Source of the DNA: Antitrichia curtipendula
Taxonomy: Eukaryota; Streptophyta; Bryopsida; Hypnales; Leucodontaceae
Length of the DNA stretch: 64,000 bases
Assembly: GCA_951230915.1 (NCBI GenBank)
Contig: OX579639.1
Location: forward strand, 7,130,001 to 7,194,000
Reading direction: 5' to 3'
In this document: piece after piece, positions 37,324-49,976 of the stretch
Numbering within the stretch: position 1 is the stretch's first letter
Layout: every line of letters starts with the position of its first letter
Translations under genes and position numbers: made by a program
The notes under the pieces: generated by a model
Database searches by the model: none
Told to the model about the DNA's origin: nothing
What the model saw: the letters and a program-made list of their open reading frames with translations, nothing else

Positions 37324-37346
37324 AAACCCTAAAACCCTGAACCCTA
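37324..37346. promoter_or_regulatory. Telo-box cluster upstream of uL29m
   Basis: AAACCCTAA followed by AACCCTGAACCCTA, about 200 bp before the start codon. AAACCCTA 'telo-boxes' are known promoter elements of plant ribosomal-protein and translation genes, which fits the neighbouring gene. Confidence 0.5.
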
Positions 37347-37439
37347 CAATCACAATCCTCAAACCTCTTTAATATCACATTTTCTAATATCACATTTCTT
37401 GGCCTCAAACCAAGGTAAAAAGTCACTCTTCATTCTTAC

Positions 37440-38671
37440 TCCAGTATCGGTATCACACTCTTATGTTTTATAAGAAGATACATTAAAATGTGATGGTAGA
37501 GGACTTTCAATTGGTATTAGGAATAATGATTCAAAATTATCTTATTAAATATTTGAGATTCTAGATTTTTACTTCTTTAATCCTAAATATTTTTTTATAA
37601 ACACACTTTTACATACAATTCTATATTGTATCAATGCTATTTCTTCAATTTTATATGATCACTTACATTTGAAGCACTTAAGATATAAAATTAAAAAAGT
37701 TTGAATGTACACTTCACTCACTTGCTAGTTAAGGCTCATTTTCTCAAACTTCAAATGCTCAATATAACAAATTTAGAGTACAAAGTATTGATTAAGATGC
37801 TTGTATCTTCCTAACAACATTTGCTCAAAATATGTAAAATCAATATAATTTCACTATAAGTAATGAAGGAAGTATTGACCTATTATGGTCCTTCATGATG
37901 TAGCCTACTTTGTATTAAATGAAGGAGGTATTGACATCACGTAGGCAAGTTTTAAGTTGTTTGATTGTCTTGCAATATCAAAATAATCCACCAAAACAAA
38001 AAGAAACTCCAACTTTACAATCTCAACCTTGTTGTTGCTCTTATTCTTATAGCTCTAAAATAATAGCACCTAAAATCAACCAATTAAATAAGCAATTGAA
38101 CATAGTTCCTATAATTTAATAGTATGAGTTTTATTGGATCTTATTAGCAAATGCAAGGAAATTTTAAAATCCTCTTAGAATTGAATTTTTAGAACTCCAT
38201 TTGCAAAAATATATATTTTCAAATTGCTAAAATATGTATAATTAAATTTAGCCCTAGACTCTCATGAATAGAGTTTGTAAATTTTTAGGCAAGTATATGT
38301 AGAGGTCAATTTTAGAAACATACAAGTGTTGCAATTAGGTACAGTTATATTACTCTCACTCTTGTTTGTTGTTTATACATTTAGGGCAACCTTCCATGGA
38401 TTAGGGTTGACCAAAGCTTGCATAAATATTTTTTTTAAAATGGACTTTAACCAATAAGGCAAAGCTACTCCTAAAATGTAGTTTCTTCCTACCTGCACAA
38501 AAGTGAAACTGCTCAGCAAAGACCATTATCATATAATAATATTGAGCTCCTCTTCTTGGTTACAATTGAGTCTCTGTCCTAACATAGATATGTAGTCTTG
38601 GTGTCACTTGCTTGTATTCTTTAGAACTTGGCATGGGACCTAAGATGAACATACGCTTAATTTATTCCTAC
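37440..38671. other. AT-rich intergenic DNA, no gene
   Basis: Nothing recognisable. One open frame (37919-38119, +) has no motif. Confidence 0.5.
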
Positions 38672-38856
38672 CACTACAAGAGAAAGGGGTGTTTTAAGTA
38701 GTGTCCTAGACATCACGTCTTTTAAGTAAGGTTTTAAGTAAAATTTTACTTAAAAGACTGTCTTTTTAGTAAAATTTTACTTAAAACCTTACTTAAAAGA
38801 CGTTACTTAAAAGACGTGATGTCTAGGACACTACTTAAAACACCCCTTTCTCTTAA
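38672..38856. mobile_element. Hairpin MITE of CACTA type
   Basis: It starts CACTACAAGAGAAAGGGG. The arms (about 38672-38750 and 38775-38854) are near-perfect inverted copies, with landmarks 'tagtgtcctagacatcacg' left and 'cgtgatgtctaggacacta' right. The right arm has one extra 14-bp unit. CACTACAAGA is the standard CACTA tip, but the right-hand tip is replaced by 'tcttaaggta'. High arm identity suggests a recent insertion. Confidence 0.7.
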
Positions 38857-41800
38857 GGTATACCTTAAATAAAAGATTGGAGTTATTTCTCTCTCTCTAA
38901 CTCTCAAAGCTTAGCAAAGATAATTTGGACTTTGGAAAATTCAAAAAGGCATTTCTAATTCCAACCTAGAACAAAAGTTTGCATGTGTTTTATTTAAATC
39001 ATGTAATAAAAGAGTAATCTCTAGCCAAAATCAGAAACCTACATTTGAACCAAAAATTAACAATTAAACTTATATATTGGTGACACAAGATATACTCAAT
39101 GAGGAAAAGCAAGTGACTAGGGTTCAATTGTGCAAATGATCTAAATATTTATCTTAAACTTGAAAAAATACAAAAAAGAACTACTTTCTACGAACTTTAC
39201 ATATAGAAAAGAAAAGGGTTGTTTCAATATTAGAACTTCTTTGAGCTCCCAGTGACAAACAATTTGAAAATTTGTAAAGACGGAAATTTAAAACCTTGAA
39301 ATTCTACTCTCTTGAATTCTTGCACTTGTAAATTTGTAATTTGTTACTTGTAAGCTTACACATATACATATATATATATATATATTTTTTTAATTTTTTT
39401 AATTTTTTTTCAAATATAATAATTTTAATTTTTTTTCAAATATAATAATTTTAATTTTTTTAATTTTTTAATATTCTAAGATATAATATCTTAAATTTTA
39501 AGTAATAAATTGAAATAGTTTTTTTTTTTTTTAATCTACCAAATTACATGCAAATGGTCTGAGGGATCAAGTGTCCAACTCAACAAATTTTACACAAAAG
39601 AAGAAAATAACCATGTGTTTCTTGAGGCTAATGTAAATAAAGAAGTTTATCAATTTAGGCCTTACATTGAGGTGATAAAAAACAATGGCTTGAATAATGG
39701 GAATTACATTCATTGTTTTAGAGAGGGATTGTATGGTACTATCCTTTGAAACAATGCAAGGAAGTCTTGTTTTAGCAACTCCCCCTCCCCCCTCCATTTT
39801 GAAAAAATCCAAAGTCATTGATCTTGGTTATCTCTCGCCCCTAAGGCCGTTGATCTCTAATTTTAAAAATAAATAGTCATTGTTAATCGCCATTGTGAGA
39901 AACAATCTCGGCTATCAGTGCTCTAGGATATAGATTATGACACAAAATATAGAATACAAAATACAAATACAAATGATATTTAGAATACACTCAAAATACT
40001 TGCTACGTATCAAATACTTACATATTTCTACAAAATATGGATATGAATTATACAAATATATACAAAAAGAGGCAATAAATGCTTTTATAACATGTCTCTT
40101 TGATTGTTGAGGTCAAGGTTTGTTTTTTGGTGTATTTTTTAATGTTCAAACTCAAAATCTGTGGGTGCCAATGTTTTGTTGTTGCGTAAAACTACAAGGC
40201 ATGGAATAATTTGAGGTGATTTAGACTGATCTTAGGTGAATTTGGTTGAAGATTGTATGAGTGATTTTTATCGTCGTAGCAAAAACCACCCCTAGAGTTT
40301 GGCCGAGGGAAGTGCATAGGACCACTAAACTATTTAGCTTCCAAACAATGGATTCCTAATTTATCAAGCTCCAAATTGTCTTAAAATTCTAATGCAATAT
40401 TGAGGCAACCCACCTAACATCATTAAAAACATACCCTAACACTCCAAAAATCATCCTAATCCATGTCTAAGAAGTAGGATAACCTCCTAAACCAAAAGTC
40501 CCCTTCAAAACTCCCAATTTGGATCCAAAATAGCCAAATGGAGTCCTAAAAAATGTTCACAACACACAAATCATTCTTACCAAGACTGAAATTCACATTT
40601 ACATAGGTCTCCCATTTTGACCCCCACTTAAGTTCATAGAATTCAACATACGGCATGCACCACCTCAACTTAGGTAATTAATTTTTTACTTCCATTTCAT
40701 CATTCATACATCCAACCCTATTTGTAGCCCAATTTGGATAGTGCTTCTACATTTGCTCTAAAACCCTAAAAAATGAATTCATTCATCATGCATTCGTAGA
40801 TACATCCACAAGCATTTATAACATTCATCCACTCATAGATTCCAATTTCACAATTCATTAGCATGAAATCATATAGTCCCCCCCCAAATCAGCAAGTTTA
40901 GGGAAGGTGCAATGAACATTGCAATTTAAAACAAGTAGGAAAGCTAAGAAAAATAGAACCTTAAATTTCACAGTATACTACCGGCCACAAAAATGACCAC
41001 CGTCGCTTTGATTTTGCTCCAAATGGGGCAAACCTAGGCTTCATAGCCACTTTCCACCCGCACAACCCCATCAATTTTCAACTGCATTGCCTTTGTAGTT
41101 TGTTAGATCTCGCCCTCCAAAGTTGCGGCTCTAATTTTCTTGCAGCAACAGACCTCTCTCCACAAAAACGTCCACCAGTTCTTTGTCCCTACTCCAAATT
41201 GGTTGAGCCATATGTTTCTGAAAAGCTGACTTCAAGGCGCACCACCCCTCCAAAATTCAGCTCCATATAGCTTGCTGATCTTCTGCAATCTCCCGTCAAA
41301 GTTCTTGGTCTCCTTCAAATCTCAAAAAACTCTAATTTTCTTCCATCCTTCCATCTACTTTTTCATCTGACCTAAATAAACTCATTTCTCTTCACTCATT
41401 TTTCACCAACAACAAGTGGACCTACTTTGACAAATTGTCCTACATGGTTCCCTTTCTTAATTTCTCTCAATTTGTGTTTAAAAACGCCCACATCCTCAAC
41501 ATTCCTCCAAAAACACACATACCCACAAAAATTTGCAAAAAAGGAGAGAGAGAGAGCTTGGAACCCTAATTTTGCTAATACCCCCACTCCTAACGCATTT
41601 CCTTTCCTAATTTTGTTCATCCATCACTACTTTTATTGTAAAAACGCTAATTTAGTGTGAAACGCGCCAAATTAGTTAAAATTGTGCTAGTTTGGTGCAA
41701 AATGCGCCAATTTGATGCAAACCCCCCTAAATTATATTTTTTTCCCTAATTTTGTTGGTTTTACTCTATTTTATTGTTTCTAACACTATTCTAGTATTCT

Positions 41801-43690
41801 AATAGTAGTTTTAATTTTACTAACTTGTTTTGAGCTTTTTTCATATTTCATATTTTTTGTGGTTTTCAATTTACTTTTAGTTTCATTCCTACTTGTAGTA
41901 TTTTTTACTTTCTATATTTTTGGTTTTCACTTTTATGTTTTTTATCTTTGGTATTTTTTTTTGGTTTCTAATGTCTTTTTCTATTTGTAGGATTTTGTTT
42001 TCATTTTCTAAACATTTTACCATTTGCCTAATTTGGTTACTTTATCAAATCTTGCTTACAGTCTTTTTAGTCTTAAATCCATATTTTTTTCCCTAGATTT
42101 TTTCCATTGTTTTTCCTAATTACATTTTAAGATTTTCACCCTAAGTCCCTACAATTCTTATCTCTATATCGCGGAAAACTCCCTAAATTGTGGTTATGGC
42201 TTATTCCGGAGTACTAACACTTCTGGACTTGCAAATTCACCCATAATGTTTATATTTTTTATAATCTAAAAAGTGAACCGGTACGGTGGTTCACAGATTG
42301 TTGTTTAGGTTTGCAAAATCCCCTTCACATTTTTTTATATTATTCATCTCATAGTCATGGACATGTGCAAATTGCACTTGGATTGATAACAATTTTCTTT
42401 CAACCTTGAGTGTGATTGGTGTCACAATTGTTGATTGCATTGAGAGGGTGTTCTAGCAATTGTTTAGAGCGCTTTTGTAGTTTTTTGGGTGGAGATTTGA
42501 GGGACATCAAGGGTCTTGGAAAGTTTTCTATGATAAAGAATTTCAACTCAATTTCCATGCCTATGCAACATCATAGAACAAATAAGGGTGTTGCTCTCTA
42601 GTGGTAATACACGTTGATTGTTGTAGTGATTTTTTAAATTTGGTTCGTAGTTGAATTATAGTAGTTTTATGTATAATTGATGCACTTCATGTGATGTTTA
42701 TTACTTACTTAGTTTCTTCCCATGATTTTATTTTACTTTTTTCTTGATTGATGTCCTCCTCCTCATGTTTATGGTGTTGAGATTGTTTAGCCCTTCATGT
42801 TGTAGTTGTGTATTCAATACAATGGTAGCCTTAGGGTTTGATCTATTAGGGTTTGTATTTGTGATGCTTGTGTGAAGAAAATTACATAGATTTTAGGCAA
42901 AAAGTTGGAATGGTGGGATGACAAACTGCAAAGTGAAGAATAGCTTTCATTCTTTTTTTCAAAACTGGTTCATAACACCTCATATTTTGTTACAATGGTA
43001 GATTTGAATGGCATAAGCTCTTTAAAAAGAAATTGCATGCTTACAAAGATACTTGAATCGTAATCTCAAAGATGGTGTGAAATAGAGACTCTATATTAAA
43101 GTGTGTTTGAAATCTAAATGTTGAAGTTTTATGATAGTTGTATAACTGTTATTTTTCAAGTGTCGTAGGAAAGAGTTATGAAGAGACAAAGAAAGAGGAG
43201 ACATGAGATTGAAGAGGAGATTGTTGAAGATATTAGGATTTAGAGTTGAATGTAAAAGTTTAACATTCAATCAAAAAATGAGTAGTGTACCCCTTTCAAA
43301 ATTTGTGTAAATTTTTACAACCAATGGAAAATTGACACGCGTACCCTTCTTATAAATTATGTATGGTTGCTATTGTTTTTGATGTGGTTTGTTACTATCA
43401 CCTCAAAAGAGGCAATAATTGCTTGTATTGCTATAACACCCTTCTCAATACTAGGACATTTGATTTGTATCACCTAAAATCTTTAGTGCAATTTCTATAC
43501 TTAACTCTTAAAGTCCTTTTGTGTTCAAAGGCCCAAAACTGCTTTAAGATACTAGTTTTCAAAGTAAGGCTAGAATCTTCATCTGTATTTATTCATTAAC
43601 AAATTCAACCGTAGGATCCTTGAGTTAACTTGTTAAAATATACCTTTCTAAAATTTTAAATGAAGAGATGAAGAAATTGAAACATGAATC
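38857..43690. other. AT-rich intergenic DNA, no supported gene
   Basis: About 4.8 kb of AT-rich sequence. A 26-bp unit containing 'caaatataataattttaat' is tandemly repeated at about 39410-39460. At 41640-41720 there are degenerate 'gcgccaaattagt' repeats. Open frames at 39567-39818 (-), 41396-41620 (-), 41427-41660 (+) and 43363-43599 (+) carry no motif. No LTRs or RNA genes seen. Confidence 0.45.
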
Positions 43691-43751
43691 GTTATTTGCT
43701 AATCCCGATTTTGTCTGAAGTCCTCCAAGATCATTTCAACTTCCGCTCTAT

Positions 43752-43940
43752 GTGGAGGCAATTGCTAAACAGTTTGAGACCTATGACCCTAGACAGACTT
43801 CTAAGGCCCACCTCGTTGATCCTCATGTCTTTAGATTCATAGATGACTTTTTGATAGAGTCACGTGGAGAGCATTTGGTCAGTGACTATAGTTCAACATC
43901 CGGATCCTCTACCACTGCTCTTGAAGAAGATGAATCTTGA
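43752..43940 (+). pseudogene. Unrecognised coding-like fragment, 62 codons
   Basis: A stretch of more balanced base composition encodes EAIAKQFETYDPRQTSKAHL and continues to a Ser-rich acidic end (SSTSGSSTTALEEDES). Amino-acid usage is protein-like, unlike neighbouring frames, but I recognise no domain. The reading frame stays open upstream to about 43730 (SPPRSFQLPLYV). It may be the tail of a transposon protein or a gene relic. It abuts a TA microsatellite. Confidence 0.25.
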
Positions 43941-43957
43941 TCCTAAAACTATAGCTC

Positions 43958-43965
<8 letters not shown>

Positions 43966-44001
<36 letters not shown>
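43966..44001. repeat. (TA)n microsatellite
   Basis: About 36 bp of TA followed by ATTT repeats. Confidence 0.9.
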
Positions 44002-44006
<5 letters not shown>

Positions 44007-44144
44007 TTATTTATTTTCTAAATATATATATTATGTTTTTCTTATTTATATCTATATATCTATATATTTCTATTTCCTAAACCCTTAAATTGAATTACAA
44101 TATCATTGTAAGCATAATCTTCTTAAAGATGAAGGAAAAATTCT

Positions 44145-45075
44145 TTAACCTCTAAAGGACCATCATACGTTTTTTGGCAGTATAGAAATTTTGGGCAGGT
44201 ACCTGTGATTGGAGATTTTCATATTTTTGGCTGAAATTTTAACAAAAGTTGTGCACAAGGAGTATCTTTCATATGCAGTAAGTTTCATGACATTTGGAAA
44301 TATGAGTCAAAAGATATGGCCTAATATATTACTTTTATCCCGGCCGGGCAGTCTGGGCAGATCAGAAAAAATCACTTTTTTCAGAAACAAAAATTTGAAA
44401 TTGTTTTTCTAGAGTTACATAGATGTATAAAGCTTTGAATTATTCCATTTTGACAAATGAGTCAAAAGTTATGAGGAATTTTAGTTTGCGGGGTAGCTAT
44501 GGAATCTCTACTCTAAAATAAACTTTGAAGTCCTTCATCTTATTCAATTTTCAATATTTTTGAATTAAATTAAAATTATAGGATGTAGATTGTTTATTAA
44601 AACATTTCAACCATTGGTATTGGCATTTTTCAATTTCATAATTAAATTCTTAACAATTTTGTATTTTGAATCATTCTCTACTTCTTTCTACTTACTATTT
44701 TTTTCCTATATGTTGTACAATTCCAAATGATGTGAAATTTTTCAAGCATGTAGCCAACTTGTCTAGGAAAATGAATCCAAAGAAGCACCACCATTTTGAA
44801 CATTTTTCATAGAAATGTGAGCTTGTGAAGTGCAGCTGCCTTGTTTTTTGCAGGGCCCAAAAAATGATTTTAATGGATTTGAATGCTTATATCTTGCAAT
44901 CCACGTAGTGAAAATTTCTGAAATTTTTACCACATGTTCTCAAGTTATCACACTTCAAGATCCTATGGTTACATGTGTCAAAAAAGTATTTTTTCAAAAA
45001 TTTGATACTTGTACTAAGAATGGCAGTTCTTAAGTGTTTTTGGTGAAAACATAGTCATGGAACTTTAGGGGTTAA
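44145..45075. mobile_element. TTAA-flanked non-autonomous element (copy 5)
   Basis: About 931 bp, from TTAACCTCTAAAGGACCA to GGAACTTTAGGGGTTAA, both borders intact. It is the best-preserved example of the arrangement also seen at 29563-30587 ('gggcaggtacctgtgattgga' left, 'ggtgaaaacatagtcatgga' right). No TSD beyond TTAA: flanks are AAATTC and GTTCTC. No transposase. Confidence 0.75.
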
Positions 45076-46767
45076 GTTCTCATGTCTTTTGAATGATACA
45101 AGTATTGTATTGTTGAATCTTCAATGATATAGGTTTGCCAATTTTAAAGTTAATCCGAATCAATGAACACCCTTTCCTTTTTTATTAGGTCAATTTTATC
45201 CTAAACCTTATCCACGGTCATAGGTCCAGCCGACATCCAACCCAAAAAATAATAGCATAAATTCTATGCTATTAGGCTCTCCGACTCTCGGGCTCATGCT
45301 CACAAGCTCACAAAATAGCACCCCTGGTATCTGCACTATGTAGTATAACAATGGTTCATCACTATCAAATTAGTTCACCTTCCAATTTTCAAATACTTTT
45401 ACAATACAAATTTTGAGATAGATTTAATAAAAGTTCAATTTTTTTTAAATAACAGTTTTTTTTCCTAGGCAAAATTATTCTAAGGGCCCATATATCAAAT
45501 TTTCACAATATAAGAGTTTTCATTTTTGACCAAATGCAATTATGAATAGTTGAAAACATGCATGCCAATTTTTACAAAGATTGGAGCAATGCAAGATTGT
45601 TTTCAAAGACTTGCAATCAAGTGAGGTTCATAAGGAAAATAAAAATTTCACTTGACTATGCTGGTTCACCATACACACACACACAGATATATATATATAT
45701 ATATTCCAACCAATCATTCCTTTGCCTACTTGCACATCTATGGGATTTTTTTTTGAAAGACCATTTATTAGCTAGGTTTTTTTCCAAAATCAACCCATAG
45801 TGAGAATTTTGTGTAGTATTTGATTTTGAAAAATTACATGGTAAAAATACCTAATTTTATAATTATAGCCTTTGACGTACCTATCAAAAGCACTTTCAAT
45901 TTTTTTAACCTGTTATTTGATGCATAGAATATAATGAAGAATATTTGTGGAACATGTCAAAGAGATCATTGAACAAATTTTCTCATGATTAAGACCATAT
46001 TAAGGAATAAGGACAACTAAGTAGTTGCCACCATGTCATTAAGGTAACTAAGCCAACTAAGCCAACGTAGTTGCCACCATGTAATTGCAGACGACATTTA
46101 ATTATTTGAGGATAGATTATAATCAATTTTGGCATGGTATAAAGGCTCCAAAATGCCATTTTTTGGCTTTTCATAGGTTAATGAGTGGGACTAAACGAAG
46201 TCAAAAATTGGCAAGTGTAAGGTGTTTTTTAGTGGTTTAGACATTTATCATTTCAAAAAATTATGGAATGGACATGGGTGGGCCAAGAAATATACATTAT
46301 TTTTATAAATTCATGATTTCTATTTGCTAATAGGAGAAAAATAATTTCCCCTACTAAAGACATCTTGAAACTATGTTAAATTCCTTATTTTGATGTTTTC
46401 ACCTTGACTCTTTGTACTCTTACTCTACTTAGTTTTCGATTGCCAATTCCAACTTGTCACAACATGCAAACTTATCTACAAATAATTTTAATATTGTATG
46501 TAAGATTCCAGCAACCTTGTCACCTTGTGTGATATGTCCACTACATGAAGTTTATGTTGATCATTCTACAATTCTACAACAAAACATTGTTTACCAATGA
46601 GGTAAGAGACCCTTTTGCATCCTTGAAAACGAGCCCCTTGTCGTGAACAAAATTGTCTTAATATTTGGCTCTTTAGCCAACTCCAATCCTTAAATTAACT
46701 GAAAAGTTTCTCCTAAGCATCTAGAAAGGCATAATACCTTTCCAACATGGGGAAGACCATTGCTTGG
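45076..46767. other. AT-rich intergenic DNA, no gene
   Basis: Contains an (AC)n-(AT)n microsatellite at 45672-45704 and a short imperfect duplication, 'gtagttgccaccatgt', at about 46021 and 46068. No recognisable gene. Confidence 0.5.
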
Positions 46768-47311
46768 TTATCCCTTAAGGACATTTTGAATCCGGGTATA
46801 CTCAAACATCATTAGATTTTATAGTAAAACACACATTTCAGAAATTTGATTTTTTTTTCCTATAATAATATATATGTCTAAAATTAAATCTCATTTTTTT
46901 CATAATTAAAAACTTTTAAATAAATTTTAAGTGATTTTTTAGTGATTTTTTTGCAAATATCATAATAATTACAAAAATTCTTTAAATAGTATAAAATTTT
47001 AAAGAAAAATTATAAATAATAGTGAAAAACATCATTGCGTAATTGATGTGTTCTTTGAATTATGTAAAGATAAATTCAATAGAAAAAGTTCAAAAGTGGT
47101 GTTTTTTTTAGCTTTCAAGATGCTATCTTGACGTGTCACAAAAATTACAACTTTAACAATTTAAAAAAAATTCAAATGGAATAAAAACTAGAGTATTGGA
47201 GCTACATTTTTTTAGTTAAGCTTTAAAACATTTAAAATTAAGAACCATGTGAGAATTTAGGTTTTGACTTTCAACATGTCCATGTGGCTTACATTGTCCT
47301 TTAAGGGTTAT
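46768..47311. mobile_element. Short element with TTAA-family-like tips
   Basis: About 544 bp from TTATCCCTTAAGGACA to TGTCCTTTAAGGGTTAT. The tips resemble the main family, but the interior is unrelated and the border is TTAT or TAAC rather than TTAA. Possibly a divergent subfamily. Confidence 0.4.
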
Positions 47312-48611
47312 CAAGATGATCACCCATTTCCGACCACTTAAGCAATTTAACCTATCTGTAGAATTGTGAAGGTTGAGGTAAAAATTTCTTCATGTAGAGA
47401 AATAGATTTCAGAATGATTTCATAAATTCTTATTCTTTTTTCCCTCAAAAATAAAATTACCGTGAATTTTTTTTGTCCAGCAAACTTATTTCCAACCATA
47501 GGATGGTTACAAAACCAATGTAAGTGATAATTGTAGCTTTCATGTACATGTTGTGATCATTGTATGCTTTCAATGTACACCTCCTAGACATTCCTGCTAC
47601 TCTTGCTCTACGTGAGTTGTCACCTACACCACAACTAATTGAAAATATAGTTATGGAAGTGTCCGGGAGTTGTGCATCAATTTCCAAACATCTACAGTTT
47701 TCTATAATAAGTCCCTTTAATTTTTTTTCCCCCTTGATTCCCCTATTCAGTGTGCAATGTTATGCACCCACAGAAGTTACCCTAAACCTGCGTCGGCTGC
47801 GAGTGACTCATTTACACTACTTGGGAAGTGCACCAGTGTGACTGGATCATCCAGCTGCGTCCACTCACCTCCACTCCGCTTGTGATCGATTTTCACCACC
47901 AGGCAAGCATCTACCATTCTACAAAAGTCTTTCCACTTCCCACGTGTGCCACCTGCGTCCTCACCTTCATCAACCTACTCACTCGAGCCTTCTCAATCTG
48001 TCTCGTCGTCAATCTGTTGTGTCTCTGAGTGGCTCATCATCAACCGAGATTTGTCACAACGGAGCTCATGTACAGTACAGTAACTGCGCTGCTTCGAAAT
48101 TATATGGACACCGACAATTCCACCGTCACGCACTCAATTCACGGATCGAATTGCGAGCTGTCGCTCACTACTGATCGACGAACGATCCTGGCGAAAAAGG
48201 CGAATGGATTGGATGACGGAGTGAGCTCTTCAGTTTCGTTAGAACTTACAGTAGAAGATTGAGGGCCTGAGGTCATGACGGAAACCAGCAAAAGTCGGCT
48301 TTGAAATTGATCCTCTTCTCTACGGAGGGTATTTCATCGGTGGAGCTGTGAAACTTGGGAGCGACAGAACTGTCTTCGTTTGCGTCCAAAAGCGTCTTAT
48401 CACCACTGGAGCAAAATATCTGCGAAGCAACGAAGACCACCAATTTTAAAGTTTTCGATGCGCCTGATAATCATTGGACGAGGATCTTGGCGAATTTCAC
48501 TTTCGCTGGACTTGGCCAGCCTCGAAGATCGTGGATTTGAGCTTTGCAAGGTTGTGTGAGAGGTTTTTTTGAGCTACTGTGTGGTTTGTGGCTGATAGTA
48601 GAGGTGCGGTG
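47312..48611. promoter_or_regulatory. Upstream region of NADP-MDH
   Basis: GC content rises from about 47760. The promoter and a long 5' leader probably lie here. A 77-codon open frame (48029-48262, +) precedes the gene; I recognise nothing in it, and it may be leader sequence. No TATA box or splice pair I would defend. Confidence 0.4.
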
Positions 48612-49976
48612 ATGGCGACCTTGGCTTGCGTGAAGGGGAATTCGGTTGCAATTGCAGCTGGGAGCGTGACTGGCGTGAAGCTGGAGAGCAAGAGGGGGCA
48701 TGTGTTGTTGAATTCGTTTCTGGGTCGTAGGCTAGTGACTGTCGCTTGTGCGAAACCCAGGGAGCTGTCGCAGAGGAGAACGGGTGTGGTGGCCTACGTC
48801 GCCCAAAGTCCAGCTGAGAAGTCTGTCACTGAGCCTGCGAAGTCTGTCGAAGATAGTCTGAAGGGCGGCCAATGCTTCGGCGTGTTCTGTGTAACCTACG
48901 ATCTAAAGGAGGGTGAACGGCCGCGGACATGGAAGAAGACGGTTCGTGTCGCGGTCTCCGGCGCGGCGGGCATGATCGCCAACCATTTGCTGTTCAAGCT
49001 TGCGTCCGGGGAGGTTTTTGGCCCCGACCAGCCCCTTGCACTGAACCTCCTGGGGTCGGAGAATTCACGGGAAGCTCTAGAAGGAGTGGCTATGGAGTTG
49101 GAGGATTCGTTGTTCCCGTTGCTGCGCGAAGTGAACATCGGCGTCGAAGCCGAGGAGGTTTTCGAGGATGCCGATTGGGCGCTTCTCATCGGCGCCAAGC
49201 CGCGGGGTCCGGGGACGGAGCGAGCCGACTTGCTGGAGATGAACGGAAAGGTCTTCGCCGAGCAAGGCCAAGCGCTTAACAAAGTGGCGAGCCCCGATGT
49301 GAAGGTACTCGTAGTCGGCAACCCGTGCAACACGAACGCTCTGATCGCACTCAAAAACGCGCCGCGTCTCAACCCGAAAAACTTCCATGCGCTAATGAGG
49401 TTGGACGAAAACAGAGCGAAGTGTCAGTTAGCTCTCAAGGCTGGCGTGTTCTACGACAACGTCTCTCATGTCACGATCTGGGGTAACCACTCCACGACAC
49501 AGGTGCCCGACTTCTTAAACGCGAGGATTCATCAAGCGCGAGCAATTGACGTGATTCAAGACGAGCAATGGTTGAAGGAGGAGTTCACTCCGCGAGTGCA
49601 GAAGCGAGGAGGCGTGCTTATTAAAAAATGGGGACGATCTTCCGCTGCGTCCACCGCAGTGTCGATCGCAGACGCAATCAAGTCGCTCATCACTCCCACT
49701 CCAGAGGGAAATTGGTTCTCATCAGGTGTGTATTCCAATGGAAATCCTTACGGAATTGCTGAGGATCTCATCTTCAGCATGCCATGCCGCTCTACTGGAG
49801 ATGGAAACTGGGAGTTGGTGACCGACTGCGAAATGGACGACTACTTGCTCGACCGCATCAAGAAGAGCCAGGAGGAGTTGGTCGCGGAAAAGAAGTGCGT
49901 GGCGCATTTGATGGGGGAGCTCAATGGCTACTGCGATCTTCCGAACGGCGACACCATGTTGCCTGGTGATATGTAA
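48612..49976 (+). CDS. Chloroplast NADP-dependent malate dehydrogenase
   Basis: Reduces oxaloacetate to malate with NADPH in the stroma (malate valve). One uninterrupted frame of 454 residues from the first ATG. Residues about 1-80 are Ser/Ala/Lys/Arg-rich, fitting a transit peptide. The light-regulated N-terminal extension is present: CFGVFC with Cys88 and Cys93. Then come VSGAAGMI (NADP-binding loop), [43 protein letters not shown] and the catalytic [11 protein letters not shown]. The C-terminal extension has KKCVAH and GYC (Cys429 and Cys441, spacing 12 as in sorghum) and ends in acidic GDTMLPGDM, which blocks the active site when oxidised. All thioredoxin-target cysteines are therefore present. 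Angiosperm homologues have many introns; this gene has none in its coding region. Its last codons and 3' flank are duplicated downstream. Confidence 0.95.
   Translation: MATLACVKGNSVAIAAGSVTGVKLESKRGHVLLNSFLGRRLVTVACAKPRELSQRRTGVVAYVAQSPAEKSVTEPAKSVEDSLKGGQCFGVFCVTYDLKEGERPRTWKKTVRVAVSGAAGMIANHLLFKLASGEVFGPDQPLALNLLGSENSREALEGVAMELEDSLFPLLREVNIGVEAEEVFEDADWALLIGAKPRGPGTERADLLEMNGKVFAEQGQALNKVASPDVKVLVVGNPCNTNALIALKNAPRLNPKNFHALMRLDENRAKCQLALKAGVFYDNVSHVTIWGNHSTTQVPDFLNARIHQARAIDVIQDEQWLKEEFTPRVQKRGGVLIKKWGRSSAASTAVSIADAIKSLITPTPEGNWFSSGVYSNGNPYGIAEDLIFSMPCRSTGDGNWELVTDCEMDDYLLDRIKKSQEELVAEKKCVAHLMGELNGYCDLPNGDTMLPGDM

Noticed and set aside
37440..43690. LTR retrotransposon in the long AT-rich stretch
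   Set aside because: No paired long terminal repeats, primer-binding site, or gag, protease or integrase motifs seen.
48029..48262. 77-codon frame upstream of NADP-MDH as a separate gene
   Set aside because: No recognisable motif, no partner exon, and it lies in the likely 5' leader.
48896..49388. Long minus-strand frames opposite NADP-MDH
   Set aside because: Antisense by-products of GC-rich coding sequence; the plus strand is a full, conserved enzyme.
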